Below, piece by piece: positions 1-6,239 of a DNA stretch of 31,701 nt (positions are counted from its first letter, which is position 1; each line of letters begins with the position of its first letter). Made by a program: the position numbers and the translations under genes. Below the pieces are notes generated by a model. That model worked only from the letters and a program-made list of their open reading frames with translations, had not been told where the DNA came from and did not search any database. The stretch covers positions 1 to 31,701 of IMG/VR virus record IMGVR_UViG_3300007514_000044, one strand, 5' to 3'. This DNA is from a virus.

Positions 1-147
1 CCTGCTAATTATCCAGAACCATATAAAACTCTATGGAATAAAACATATCATGAGAAATCTTGGGATGATAGCTATCCTTTTAATAAGGAAAATGTAGAAA
101 CTTTTGCAAAGTTCTGTCTACAGAGTGGAGGATTTGAAATATGTTAG
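1..147 (+). CDS. C-terminal end of an unknown phage protein (partial)
   Basis: The frame is open from the first base of the window to a TAG stop at 145-147, giving 48 residues that end in GGFEIC. The visible part is rich in aromatic and charged residues, and I recognise no family. Its stop lies inside the next gene's start region (ATG at 141), so the two genes overlap by 7 bp as is usual for this operon. The beginning is outside the window, so its size and function cannot be judged. Confidence 0.6.
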   Translation, partial: PANYPEPYKTLWNKTYHEKSWDDSYPFNKENVETFAKFCLQSGGFEIC

Positions 148-377
148 AGCCAGGTAAATATAATACTCAACGGGAGAACGTTTTAAAGCATTTAGAGAGT
201 GGCAGAGAAATTACTCCAATGGATGCCTTAGAGCAATATGGCTGTTTCAGATTAGCTGCAGTCATATGGAATTTGAGAGATGAAGGTTATGAAATTGCTA
301 CAAAGACGGTATCAAATAGATATGGTAAAACCTTTGCATCATACAAATTAAAAGACGTTAGTACCGTCTCAAAGTAG
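141..377 (+). CDS. Small helix-turn-helix protein
   Basis: This 78-residue protein looks like the phage winged-helix/HTH family of the Pfam HTH_39 kind. It begins with a 'TQRENVLKHLESG' helix, then 'ITPMDALEQYG' and 'RLAAVIWNLRDEGYEI', which fit the helix-turn-recognition helix followed by a short beta wing (residues about 45-72). Such proteins bind DNA and are often small regulators or replication accessory factors in phages. It is the last gene before a 150 bp non-coding gap, so it ends a transcription unit or faces a regulatory region. Which DNA site it binds is unknown; the inverted repeats just downstream (385-481) are a natural candidate, but that is inference. Confidence 0.65.
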   Translation: MLEPGKYNTQRENVLKHLESGREITPMDALEQYGCFRLAAVIWNLRDEGYEIATKTVSNRYGKTFASYKLKDVSTVSK

Positions 378-527
378 TGCTAAAGAAGTCAAATTAGCTG
401 CGGCATGGGGTAGGTAGATTTCCTTTATTGGTTATCAAATGTTATTATTGTCAAACATAATACATACCTACCCTTGACTTCTATCTTCAAATATACTTAA
501 ATTTAGAGGTATTAAGGTAAGCAAATT
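378..527 (+). promoter_or_regulatory. Non-coding gap with nested inverted repeats and promoter-like sequence
   Basis: No credible gene lies in these 150 bases. The right side (465-481) is a continuous arm that pairs with two separated left arms: GGGTAGGTA (408-416) with TACCTACCC (465-473), and GAAGTCAA (385-392) with TTGACTTC (474-481). TTGACT at 474-479 resembles a -35 box and is followed at 17 bases by TTAAAT, or at only 12 bases by TATACT, so a sigma-70-like promoter is possible but not clean. AAGG at 514-517 is the ribosome site for the nuclease gene at 528. Confidence 0.5.
385..481 (+). other. Candidate structured element (nested stems)
   Basis: Perfect pairing is possible for an outer 8 bp stem (385-392 with 474-481) and an inner 9 bp stem (408-416 with 465-473). 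A 15-base bulge sits only on the left side. The internal loop can form another 5 bp hairpin, ATGTT (439-443) with AACAT (454-458). It could be an RNA leader, a cruciform protein-binding site or part of an origin. The fold was worked out by eye only. Confidence 0.4.
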
Positions 528-1244
528 ATGGTAGAAATAGATAAAATATATCACAGATATTTACTGTCTGAATCTAAAAATCACAAGAAAAAATATGAGA
601 AATACAAAGGATGGTATAGTGCATCATCTGCTGGTTCGTGCTTTATTAAACAGCATTTAAAAGCTCAAGGAGCAGAAGAACAGCCTATGGATGAACGCAC
701 CATGAGAGTCCTTAGACTGGGAACAATTGTTCATTCTGATATTGAAAAAGCGATTATAGAAGAGAGTAAAAATCTTGATGAAAGCATGGTAAAGATTTAT
801 TCGGAGAAGAGGATAGAATTACCTGAATTGAATGTAGTGGGACATCTTGATATAGGTGTACATCTGCCACCAGAAAATAAACTTTTTGTGTATGATGTAA
901 AGACTGCTCATTCATTTAAATGGAAAAAAGTATTCGGAAGAAATATTGACCCTAATCCATCTGTTAATTATCAATTACAATTAGGTACTTATGGAATGGG
1001 TCTTGGTAGAGAGTTAGAATGTCAAAACGTAGACCTAGGTCTCATTTGGTATAAAAAAGACGATTCTCGTATGAAATTGCAAGCAATAGATAGTGTTTGG
1101 CTAGATAATGCATATGAGTATTGGGTAGAATTAAACGAAACATTAGATGATAATGTTCCTTCCCCTGGAAGTACTAATGCTCCTGTATATAATTGGGAGT
1201 GTAGATATTGTCCTTTCAAAGGAACTGAATGTGAGGGTATATGA
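528..1244 (+). CDS. Cas4/RecB-like PD-(D/E)XK nuclease with Fe-S cysteines
   Basis: This 238-residue protein carries the motifs of RecB/AddB/Cas4-type nucleases: H69 in LGTIVHSDIE, D108 in GHLDIGV, D123-x-K125 in YDVKTA, and Q149...Y155 in YQLQLGTYG. Four cysteines fit a 4Fe-4S cluster: C38 (SAGSC) near the N-terminus, and C225, C228 and C235 near the C-terminus. The family are exonucleases that produce single-stranded ends, and phage versions usually work with an annealing protein. The DUF1071 annealing protein is encoded at 1648 in the same operon, which supports a recombination or end-resection role. It is the first gene after the regulatory gap, with AAGG 10 bases before the ATG. Confidence 0.85.
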   Translation: MVEIDKIYHRYLLSESKNHKKKYEKYKGWYSASSAGSCFIKQHLKAQGAEEQPMDERTMRVLRLGTIVHSDIEKAIIEESKNLDESMVKIYSEKRIELPELNVVGHLDIGVHLPPENKLFVYDVKTAHSFKWKKVFGRNIDPNPSVNYQLQLGTYGMGLGRELECQNVDLGLIWYKKDDSRMKLQAIDSVWLDNAYEYWVELNETLDDNVPSPGSTNAPVYNWECRYCPFKGTECEGI

Positions 1245-1438
1245 TAAATGTTGATAGAATAGTAAATAGTTCTTGTAAACATGCTGATTGTTTTAAACCA
1301 GCTGTCTACGAATTTACAGACAGAAAAGATGGATTTGATAGAACAATAACAATAGGATATTCTTGTGAGCATCATGTTGAAGAAGTAAATGATATGTTAA
1401 AGGAAATTTATCATGGGAGTAAAGATGAAAGTAAATGA
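1241..1438 (+). CDS. Small cysteine/histidine-rich protein, possible zinc finger
   Basis: A 65-residue protein whose ATG overlaps the nuclease stop (ATGA at 1241-1244), implying translational coupling. It has two possible metal-binding pairs: C12-K-H-x-x-C17 near the start and a C-E-H-H group at about residues 42-45. This arrangement suggests one zinc ion, though the spacing does not match a family I can name. The rest is charged and soluble with no membrane segment. It may be an accessory factor to the nuclease, judged only from coupling. Function unknown. Confidence 0.6.
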   Translation: MINVDRIVNSSCKHADCFKPAVYEFTDRKDGFDRTITIGYSCEHHVEEVNDMLKEIYHGSKDESK

Positions 1439-1655
1439 GCTAATGAAATATCTTATGTATATGGAGCCTGATGCAGTAATAGATATATCTTCTGATGAAG
1501 AAGGTAATAGTTATGGAGATATTTCTAATAGTTTTGCAGAAGGTCAATTATTAGACGGAACTAAAGTTTATACTTTATATCCTGAAAATTGCGAAGACCC
1601 TTTAGACAGATATTTAATAAACAAAATACCACCAAAGGAGGAAAAGAGTGAGTAA
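1425..1655 (+). CDS. Small acidic phage protein of the MKVNELxxxLxxxxPDA type
   Basis: I chose the ATG at 1425 over the in-frame ATG at 1413, because GGGAG at 1415-1419 sits 5 bases before it and the resulting start MKVNELMKYL matches a widespread type of small phage protein that opens with a short helix and then 'PDAVIDI'. The product is 76 residues and strongly acidic. It overlaps the upstream gene by 14 bp and the next gene (start 1648) by 8 bp. The function of this family is not known to me. Confidence 0.6.
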   Translation: MKVNELMKYLMYMEPDAVIDISSDEEGNSYGDISNSFAEGQLLDGTKVYTLYPENCEDPLDRYLINKIPPKEEKSE

Positions 1656-2229
1656 ACATTTTGAAACATTAGATTCGATAAATGTGAATAACTATACAGA
1701 GAAAAAGGGAAGATTCACGTACCTTAGTTGGGCGTGGGCTGTAAGAGAGTTATTAAAAGTAGACCCTGAAGCTACATGGGAAATCCATGAATGGGGTATG
1801 GAAGGCAATAGACAACCTTATATGCAAACTGAAGCAGGTTGCTTTGTACAAGTAACTGTTTGGGTTGGAGGTATTGCTAGAACACAGGTACATCCAGTAT
1901 TAGATAATACTAATAAGCCTATTATGGAGCCTAATGCGTTCCAAATTAATACATCTATTCAAAGATGTTTGGCTAAAGCTATTGCACTGCACGGATTGGG
2001 ACTATATATTTACGCAGGTGAGGATTTACCTAATGAGGAGCCAATAACAGAGGGAGAGAAAGCTGCTCTTCTTCAGATGGCTTCAGAGGTATCAAAAGAA
2101 GTTGAAGAACAAGTAAGCACTTCTTTAAGCGAAGGAAAGGTTACTAGAAGTAACTATGCGGCTTCCGAAAGCAAAATTAAAAGAATGCTAGAAGAAAAGG
2201 CTGGTGTGGAATCGGGGGTTTCTCCATGA
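1648..2229 (+). CDS. DUF1071-family single-strand annealing protein
   Basis: A 193-residue protein starting at GTG, with AGGAGG (1636-1641) at ideal distance. The segment FTYLSWAWAVRELLKVDPEA is characteristic of DUF1071, a phage family placed with the Rad52/Erf-like single-strand annealing proteins (the Sak3 group). The conserved core continues through the QINTSIQRCLAKAIALHGLGLYIY region (residues about 110-140). A charged C-terminal tail (about 150-193) is typical and may contact partners such as SSB. Annealing proteins pair single strands produced by an exonuclease; the nuclease at 528 and the SSB-like protein at 2822 lie in the same operon, which makes a phage recombination set. Confidence 0.85.
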   Translation: MSKHFETLDSINVNNYTEKKGRFTYLSWAWAVRELLKVDPEATWEIHEWGMEGNRQPYMQTEAGCFVQVTVWVGGIARTQVHPVLDNTNKPIMEPNAFQINTSIQRCLAKAIALHGLGLYIYAGEDLPNEEPITEGEKAALLQMASEVSKEVEEQVSTSLSEGKVTRSNYAASESKIKRMLEEKAGVESGVSP

Positions 2230-2531
2230 AAAACATATCAGTAGAAAATGATGCGTGGGATGATGCCCTTTTTAGTAAGGGCAGCATCTACACTGTGGGC
2301 ACTAATGATGGTGCTCATTTTAAACAAGTCGAATTTATCGGTACTAAATTATATCATGGTAAATCTATGATGGTATTTAAAACCAACGATGAAAGAAGAC
2401 TAACAATCAATCCCAGTTATCAATCATTTGTTATTGAAGACCCATATAAACCACAATCGTTTACTGGAGACTTCGATACAGATGCTATACTTGAGGCTGA
2501 GATTGCAAATCAAGAAGGAGAAAATCCGTAA
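2226..2531 (+). CDS. Unknown small protein, beta-rich core
   Basis: This 101-residue protein starts in an ATGA overlap with the annealing-protein stop. The core alternates hydrophobic and polar residues (IYTVGTNDG, KQVEFIG, KSMMVFKT, RRLTINPSYQSFVIED), which predicts several beta strands and resembles a small SH3- or Sm-like barrel. The last 25 residues are acidic. A nucleic-acid-binding role would suit its position between an annealing protein and an SSB, but that is inference. I cannot assign it to a named family. Confidence 0.6.
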   Translation: MKNISVENDAWDDALFSKGSIYTVGTNDGAHFKQVEFIGTKLYHGKSMMVFKTNDERRLTINPSYQSFVIEDPYKPQSFTGDFDTDAILEAEIANQEGENP

Positions 2532-2812
2532 TGGGTAAACTAACTGTCAAGGAAGCTGAAGAGCTTCGTGATAAAGGTATCTTATCTAATAAGGCTGTTG
2601 CAGAAATGCAAAAGTCTGGATTAGTGGGTACTCGTAAAAGAGGTGTCAGAAGGTATATGAAGACTGCTGATGGTAAATGGGTGTGTCCGCAGTTATACTT
2701 CCAAGGCTTAAATAATAGTGAATATAGTAAACGTATGGTTGAATTTAGAGAAAAGTTCAATACTCTATTACAAGAGTACACAACTGAACGCTCTACTTCA
2801 TCCATTAAATAA
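2531..2812 (+). CDS. Unknown small basic phage protein
   Basis: A 93-residue basic protein, coupled to the upstream stop through TAATG and with AAGGAG just upstream. It opens with a helical segment (LTVKEAEELRDKGILSNKAV), then a basic stretch GTRKRGVRRYM (about 34-44) and a 'GKWVCPQLYFQG' strand-like segment. The basic patch suggests contact with DNA or RNA. No catalytic motif is visible. It sits directly before the SSB-like gene, so it is likely part of the replication and recombination set. Confidence 0.6.
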   Translation: MGKLTVKEAEELRDKGILSNKAVAEMQKSGLVGTRKRGVRRYMKTADGKWVCPQLYFQGLNNSEYSKRMVEFREKFNTLLQEYTTERSTSSIK

Positions 2813-2821
2813 GGAGTAAAA

Positions 2822-3394
2822 GTGAAAAGTCTAGAAAATACAACAGTCAGTAAATCTGACTCGGCTAGATTGCCTATCGTTCCTGGAACATATCCCGCTC
2901 ATGTGAGTGAGTTTGCTCAAATGGAATATAACGATAGCATTGTTTTCAATCTAACTTACGTAATAGCTCATGAGGCTAAACAGCTAGAAATCAATAAGAT
3001 GTTCGTTGAGGATGGTCAATTGATTAAGGCAACTAATGCTGAAGGTGAAGAAGTTATGATAAGTGCTGGCTATATGGCTGGTAAACCCTTTAAAGGCGGT
3101 GGTGTATGGTTAACTCCTAGCCCTGCTCAAGGTGAAGGTTGGAAAAATAAGAAGTATCAACAACATTGTGAAAATATGGGTATTGTTTTTGATACAAATG
3201 AAGATGGTGAAACTATTCTTGGTGAAATAGAAGAAAATGATGTAATTGGAAGACCAGTACTCATTAAACTAGGTCAAGAAGAATATACTAAAGACGGACA
3301 AACGAAACAGGCGTGGAAAGTTTTTACTGTCTATCCATGGAAAGAAGGTAGTAGGTTGTCAGGAGAAGAAGTTAAGTCTGACGTACCATTCTAA
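2822..3394 (+). CDS. SSB-like single-stranded DNA-binding protein
   Basis: A 190-residue protein starting at GTG with AGGAG at 2812-2816. The evidence for an SSB role is the C-terminal tip EVKSDVPF, an acidic-hydrophobic end like the DDDIPF tip that bacterial SSB uses to recruit partners, together with a beta-rich body with aromatic residues (GVWLTPSPAQGEGW, WKVFTVYPW) and its place next to an annealing protein. It looks like phage SSB-type proteins of the DUF669-like kind rather than the classical bacterial SSB, which has a clearer OB-fold signature. It is the last gene before a 333 bp gap with several inverted repeats. Confidence 0.65.
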   Translation: MKSLENTTVSKSDSARLPIVPGTYPAHVSEFAQMEYNDSIVFNLTYVIAHEAKQLEINKMFVEDGQLIKATNAEGEEVMISAGYMAGKPFKGGGVWLTPSPAQGEGWKNKKYQQHCENMGIVFDTNEDGETILGEIEENDVIGRPVLIKLGQEEYTKDGQTKQAWKVFTVYPWKEGSRLSGEEVKSDVPF

Positions 3395-3400
3395 GAGAAG

Positions 3401-3418
3401 GTTCATTTCATAATGAAC
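3401..3418 (+). other. Perfect 7 bp hairpin after the SSB-like gene
   Basis: GTTCATT (3401-3407) and AATGAAC (3412-3418) pair perfectly around a TCAT loop, six bases after the SSB-like stop codon. There is no T-run after it, so it is not a standard intrinsic terminator. It could slow RNA decay or be a protein or polymerase recognition hairpin. Confidence 0.5.
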
Positions 3419-3428
3419 TCCTCCGAAT

Positions 3429-3517
3429 TAAGGGTAGGTATTGCCAGTGTTCCCACAAAGGTTAACCTAAACAATAACACAAGTGTCGTGATAGAATATG
3501 CTATGGCTCTACCCTTA
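3429..3517 (+). other. Candidate structured RNA or cruciform element
   Basis: TAAGGGTAG (3429-3437) pairs with CTACCCTTA (3509-3517) for 9 bp, and GCCA (3443-3446) pairs with TGGC (3504-3507) just inside. The interior can form GTGTT (3447-3451) with AACAC (3476-3480), and TAG (3492-3494) with CTA (3501-3503). The result would be a closed multi-branch shape of 89 bases. It shares GGGTAGGTA with the element at 385-481. Pairing was found by eye, without energy calculation. Confidence 0.35.
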
Positions 3518-3618
3518 TTTTGTTTAAATTTAGTCGAGCGGTTTGCTTAAATCACACCTCGGATTAGCTTACCCCTTCCACATACCCCTCCTCAAAGTGA
3601 GCCGCTCAATATATTAAC

Positions 3619-3704
3619 AAGGGATTGTTGAGTAGATTAAGTAGTTTAACTAGGTTTGACCCAAAGTTAATAATACTTGGTTGGCAAAGACTTAATAATC
3701 CCTT
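3619..3704 (+). other. Third closed stem domain before the 3728 gene
   Basis: AAGGGATT (3619-3626) pairs with AATCCCTT (3697-3704). Inside it are TAGTT-T-AACTA (3642-3652) and a CCAA...TTGG hairpin (3661-3680). It lies just upstream of the ribosome site of the next gene, so it could act in its 5' leader. Confidence 0.35.
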
Positions 3705-3727
3705 AAATTCTGTTAAAAGGAGATTCT

Positions 3728-4102
3728 ATGCAGAGCGAAAAAGTAATTGATAGATTATCAAATCCGCCAATTATAGACAATAGAAACAAACCAATAGACT
3801 TAGGAGATATGCCTGAGGATATGGATTTAGAACTAGTAAAAGTTGCAATATTCGAAATAGTAGAATCTGTATTAGCATCTTATGAAGATGACGACATACA
3901 CAAAACTTCAGTACGCCATAACATTGCTAATGCAGTATGGAAAAAGATTGTTAATGAGGGTTTTTCTGAAAGATTAATTCCACATGCACATGAAATGGGA
4001 ACTGATGAACTAGCAATTTTAGAAATGCAAGAACTAGATGAATTGGAAAAACTAAAGGAGGATAATAGTGGAGGAAGCAGTAATAACGATAAAGACGAGT
4101 GA
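3728..4102 (+). CDS. Unknown acidic protein
   Basis: A 124-residue protein, first gene after the long gap, with AAGGAG before its ATG. It is strongly acidic, with a helical middle (ELVKVAIFEIVESVLASYEDD, then SVRHNIANAVWKKIV) and a low-complexity acidic, Gly/Ser/Asn-rich tail. The tail resembles flexible ends used for protein contacts or DNA mimicry. I recognise no family. It overlaps the next gene, which starts at GTG 4068. Confidence 0.6.
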   Translation: MQSEKVIDRLSNPPIIDNRNKPIDLGDMPEDMDLELVKVAIFEIVESVLASYEDDDIHKTSVRHNIANAVWKKIVNEGFSERLIPHAHEMGTDELAILEMQELDELEKLKEDNSGGSSNNDKDE

Positions 4103-4319
4103 ATCTGAATTAGAATGTTTGATATGGGCTTTAGGAATGGTAAAAACAATTAGATTACCCATTGAACCTGAATGGAAGAAACCATATAAAGTACTACTAA
4201 AGGATTTACAAAAAATAAAAGACGGGGTAACAGAAGCTAAGAGGAATAGAACAAATGACCAAAAGGAAGAAGAACTTAGGGGCGTTATCTGTAAGTCGGC
4301 AACAAACGAATGCGATTAA
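4068..4319 (+). CDS. Unknown small protein
   Basis: An 83-residue protein starting at GTG with AAAGGAGG (4054-4061) at good distance. The first 55 residues look helical and amphipathic (ESELECLIWALGMVKTIRLP, KPYKVLLKDLQKIKDG). It overlaps the preceding gene by 35 bp and the following gene by 65 bp, which is unusually long for this operon. The last 20 residues, coded in the overlap, look less protein-like and may be there only because the downstream gene fixes the DNA sequence. Function unknown. Confidence 0.5.
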   Translation: MEEAVITIKTSESELECLIWALGMVKTIRLPIEPEWKKPYKVLLKDLQKIKDGVTEAKRNRTNDQKEEELRGVICKSATNECD

Positions 4320-4560
4320 CAGATTAGTTAAGAAAGCTTTAAAAAATAGTTTTAAGGCTAAACCAGCTAAAAATCATATATACTTAAAGGATGTCGATGA
4401 AGGTGAATATTTTGATACTGGTTCAATGAAGGGTATTAAAATAGAAACTGGCAACATGGGCACAAAAGTAATTGTAATAGATGCTGATATTGCTGAAGAG
4501 GATTTAAATTATTACTTGGGTATACATATATTAGCAAACACTACGGAGGTGTTGAAATGA
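4255..4560 (+). CDS. Unknown small basic protein
   Basis: A 101-residue protein that starts 65 bp inside the preceding gene, with AGAGGAA before its ATG and no later in-frame start that would preserve the protein. Its first 40 residues are lysine-rich (MTKRKKN, LVKKALKNSFKAK), and the rest alternates in a strand-like way (GIKIETG, TKVIVIDADI). It may bind nucleic acid through the basic end. Its stop overlaps the ATG of a 29-residue membrane peptide. No family recognised. Confidence 0.6.
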   Translation: MTKRKKNLGALSVSRQQTNAINRLVKKALKNSFKAKPAKNHIYLKDVDEGEYFDTGSMKGIKIETGNMGTKVIVIDADIAEEDLNYYLGIHILANTTEVLK

Positions 4561-4646
4561 TATTAATTGGAATAATACAAATATGGTTATTGGCTTTAAT
4601 ATGGAATAAACTAGATGAATTGCTCAAAGAGGTAAAACGTCAATGA
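4557..4646 (+). CDS. 29-residue single-pass membrane microprotein
   Basis: This tiny frame has every translation signal: GGAGG just upstream of the ATG, an ATGA overlap with the preceding gene, and a second ATGA overlap with the following one (4643-4646). It encodes MILIGIIQIWLLALIWNKLD and then a charged tail ELLKEVKRQ. The first 16-17 residues are hydrophobic enough to span a membrane, with a basic end expected on the cytoplasmic side. Phages use such peptides as small toxins, superinfection or lysis-timing factors, but nothing here shows which applies. Confidence 0.55.
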   Translation: MILIGIIQIWLLALIWNKLDELLKEVKRQ

Positions 4647-4888
4647 GTATGGCAGTAAAACTGGACTTACAAGTACCAGTAGTTTATCAATATAATGGCT
4701 CAGTAACAATAGAAGACAAAGAATATATCTTTGAAGTTAGGTGGAGTACGGACACTCAAGAAGTTGAAACAATTGATTGGGTAATGGGAGGAATGCCGCC
4801 AGAAGGATATATAATGAAAGCTGAAGAAAGAATTGTAAAATTAGTTTCAAAAATTATAAAAGAAGATATTAAGACTATAATTATCTAA
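4643..4888 (+). CDS. Unknown small beta-rich protein
   Basis: An 81-residue protein starting in ATGA with the membrane peptide stop, behind AAAGAGG. The first half looks like successive beta strands (LDLQVPVVYQYNGSVTIEDK, EYIFEVRWS) and the end like a helix (ERIVKLVSKIIKED). It has no cysteines and no catalytic motif that I can see. Function unknown. Confidence 0.55.
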   Translation: MSMAVKLDLQVPVVYQYNGSVTIEDKEYIFEVRWSTDTQEVETIDWVMGGMPPEGYIMKAEERIVKLVSKIIKEDIKTIII

Positions 4889-4898
4889 AGGAGGTATT

Positions 4899-5120
4899 AT
4901 GGGGTCAATGTCATGGGTTGCTCACCTTACCGAAAAAGGTGATGAAAAGGAGTTGGCTGATTATTTGCTCGACCATTGTAGTTTCAGAAGAAAATCAGCT
5001 GCTAAAACTGCCGCTAAAGAGTTTATTAAAGCTCAGAAGGAGATGGAAGAATGTCAAGACAACAAATCTGTCCAGCGTGCGGATACAAATACAACAGATA
5101 TCCAAAAGCAACAGCGATAA
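4899..5120 (+). CDS. Unknown small protein, partly overlapping the next gene
   Basis: A 73-residue protein behind a strong AAAGGAGG, with its ATG at 4899. The body is helical and charged (EKELADYLLDHCSFRRKSAAK, AAKEFIKAQKEMEECQDN). Its last 23 residues are coded within the next gene (start 5051) and are polar and simple in composition, so only the first 50 residues may matter. An alternative frame at 4918-5136 has no ribosome site and was discarded. Function unknown. Confidence 0.55.
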   Translation: MGSMSWVAHLTEKGDEKELADYLLDHCSFRRKSAAKTAAKEFIKAQKEMEECQDNKSVQRADTNTTDIQKQQR

Positions 5121-5455
5121 GAGACTTATTATTTAAAAGAGACAAGAGTACTAAGCTATTACTAAGAGAAGTAATTGAGCTAATAAGAGAATATATTCCC
5201 TCAGAGAACACAGATGATAAAACTCACAAGTTCTTATGGGGAATAAAAGATATAGAGAATAAGATAGTAAAATGGGGTATAAAAATGTATTGTAAAGATA
5301 AGATGTATCTATCTGCAAAAGGATTTGCTTTCTTAAGAGCAATTATTCAGAATCACGCAAAAGATAGAAAGGCATTAGAGCAAGCAGAGTTAAAAAAGTT
5401 AGGTAAAACACCCAAATCACTTAAAATAAAAAGGAAGGAGTTGGGATATGATTAA
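5051..5455 (+). CDS. Unknown protein with N-terminal CPxCGY motif
   Basis: A 134-residue protein with AAGGAG 8 bases before its ATG. It opens with MSRQQICPACGYKY, a CxxC knuckle like half of a zinc ribbon, but I see no second CxxC pair to complete it. The remainder is basic and helical, including LLLREVIELIREYIP and KKLGKTPKSLKIKRKE at the C-terminus. The knuckle plus basic tail suggests nucleic-acid binding. It overlaps the DUF932 gene by 8 bp. Confidence 0.6.
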   Translation: MSRQQICPACGYKYNRYPKATAIRDLLFKRDKSTKLLLREVIELIREYIPSENTDDKTHKFLWGIKDIENKIVKWGIKMYCKDKMYLSAKGFAFLRAIIQNHAKDRKALEQAELKKLGKTPKSLKIKRKELGYD

Positions 5456-6239
5456 TGAAGCAATGTTTCCTGTTCATGAAATACCAGCTGAACATAGTTG
5501 GTTAAAAGTAAATGACAGCAACATAAAACATAATAAAAATACTGGATATAAATTCATAGTAAGAGAAGACACTGGTGAGGTTCTAAGTTGTATGACTGAT
5601 GAATATAAACTAGTAACTAATGAACAGTTGCATTTAGCAGCTGATGAAACCTTAAGAAAATGTGGAGCAGTAGAGAGGGAAGTAAAAGTGTTAGGCGGTG
5701 GTAAACGTACTATTATGAGGTATGTAATACCAAACGTTAAAGTAAAAGTATCAAAGGATGATATTGTAAATCCTGAGATTATGTTCAAGAATAGTTATGA
5801 CGGTTCTTGGGAAGTAGGAGTTCAAGCTGGTGCATATCGTTTAGTATGTGCTAATGGAATGGTGATAGGAGTAGTTCTATCAAATAAATCGAATAAACAT
5901 TCAGTTTATAATCCTAGAATATCAGAGTTACCTGAGATTATTGCAGAGACAGTTGAGACAACTGCTTCTATATTTAAAGATGACTTTGCATTGATGCTTG
6001 ATACTAAGGTAGATAAGAACCATGTACAGAGCCTTATTGAAATGGTGCCGACTAATGTTATGGAACCGTTTGTTCAGTATTTAATAGGGCATAAACCTGA
6101 CAACTATTGGGATTTAATAAATGCTGCGACATGGGTTAATACCCATCATATGAATAGAAATCATAACTCTACTCATACATTTGAATCTCGTATATTTCCG
6201 ACTATAAGCAAATGGACTCATGAAAAAGCGCGGGCCTAA
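5448..6239 (+). CDS. DUF932-family phage/plasmid protein
   Basis: This 263-residue protein matches the DUF932 (phage/plasmid-like) family. The marks are the N-terminal 'TGYKFIVREDTGEVLSC' segment, MFKNSYDGSWEVGVQAGAYR and LVCANGMVIGVV in the middle (residues about 105-145), and a helical C-terminal part with WDLINAATWVNTH. DUF932 proteins are common near replication and recombination genes of phages and plasmids; their biochemical role is not settled. Here the gene sits between small unknown genes and the DNA methylase. Start: ATG after AAGGAG, within the upstream gene's last codons. Confidence 0.8.
   Translation: MINEAMFPVHEIPAEHSWLKVNDSNIKHNKNTGYKFIVREDTGEVLSCMTDEYKLVTNEQLHLAADETLRKCGAVEREVKVLGGGKRTIMRYVIPNVKVKVSKDDIVNPEIMFKNSYDGSWEVGVQAGAYRLVCANGMVIGVVLSNKSNKHSVYNPRISELPEIIAETVETTASIFKDDFALMLDTKVDKNHVQSLIEMVPTNVMEPFVQYLIGHKPDNYWDLINAATWVNTHHMNRNHNSTHTFESRIFPTISKWTHEKARA

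Larger units (their letters stand above)
3395..3727 (+). promoter_or_regulatory. 333 bp non-coding region with several stems; candidate origin, promoter or RNA locus
   Basis: This is the longest gap in a genome where genes otherwise overlap. It contains a perfect hairpin (3401-3418), a compound stem (3429-3517), a GAGCGG/CCGCTC repeat (3536-3541 with 3602-3607), and a third closed domain (3619-3704). It also has the palindrome AGGTTAACCT (3459-3468) and two direct copies of TTAATAAT (3667-3674 and 3693-3700). The only plus-strand ORF is 45 codons at 3413-3550, with a poorly spaced ribosome site. The next gene starts at 3728 behind AAAAGGAG. Confidence 0.55.

Noticed and set aside
3413-3550. 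45-codon plus-strand frame in the non-coding gap
   Set aside because: Its possible ribosome site is about 11 bases away and it lies across the inverted repeats; a frame this long is not rare by chance. It remains a weak alternative to a structured RNA.
3534-3607. A tRNA in the 74-base GAGCGG/CCGCTC interval
   Set aside because: There is no T-loop GTTCRA-type sequence and no matching anticodon or D arms on either strand.
4918-5136. Alternative frame over the 4899 gene
   Set aside because: It lacks a ribosome site and has an atypical leucine/isoleucine-rich composition, while the other two frames have strong SD sites.
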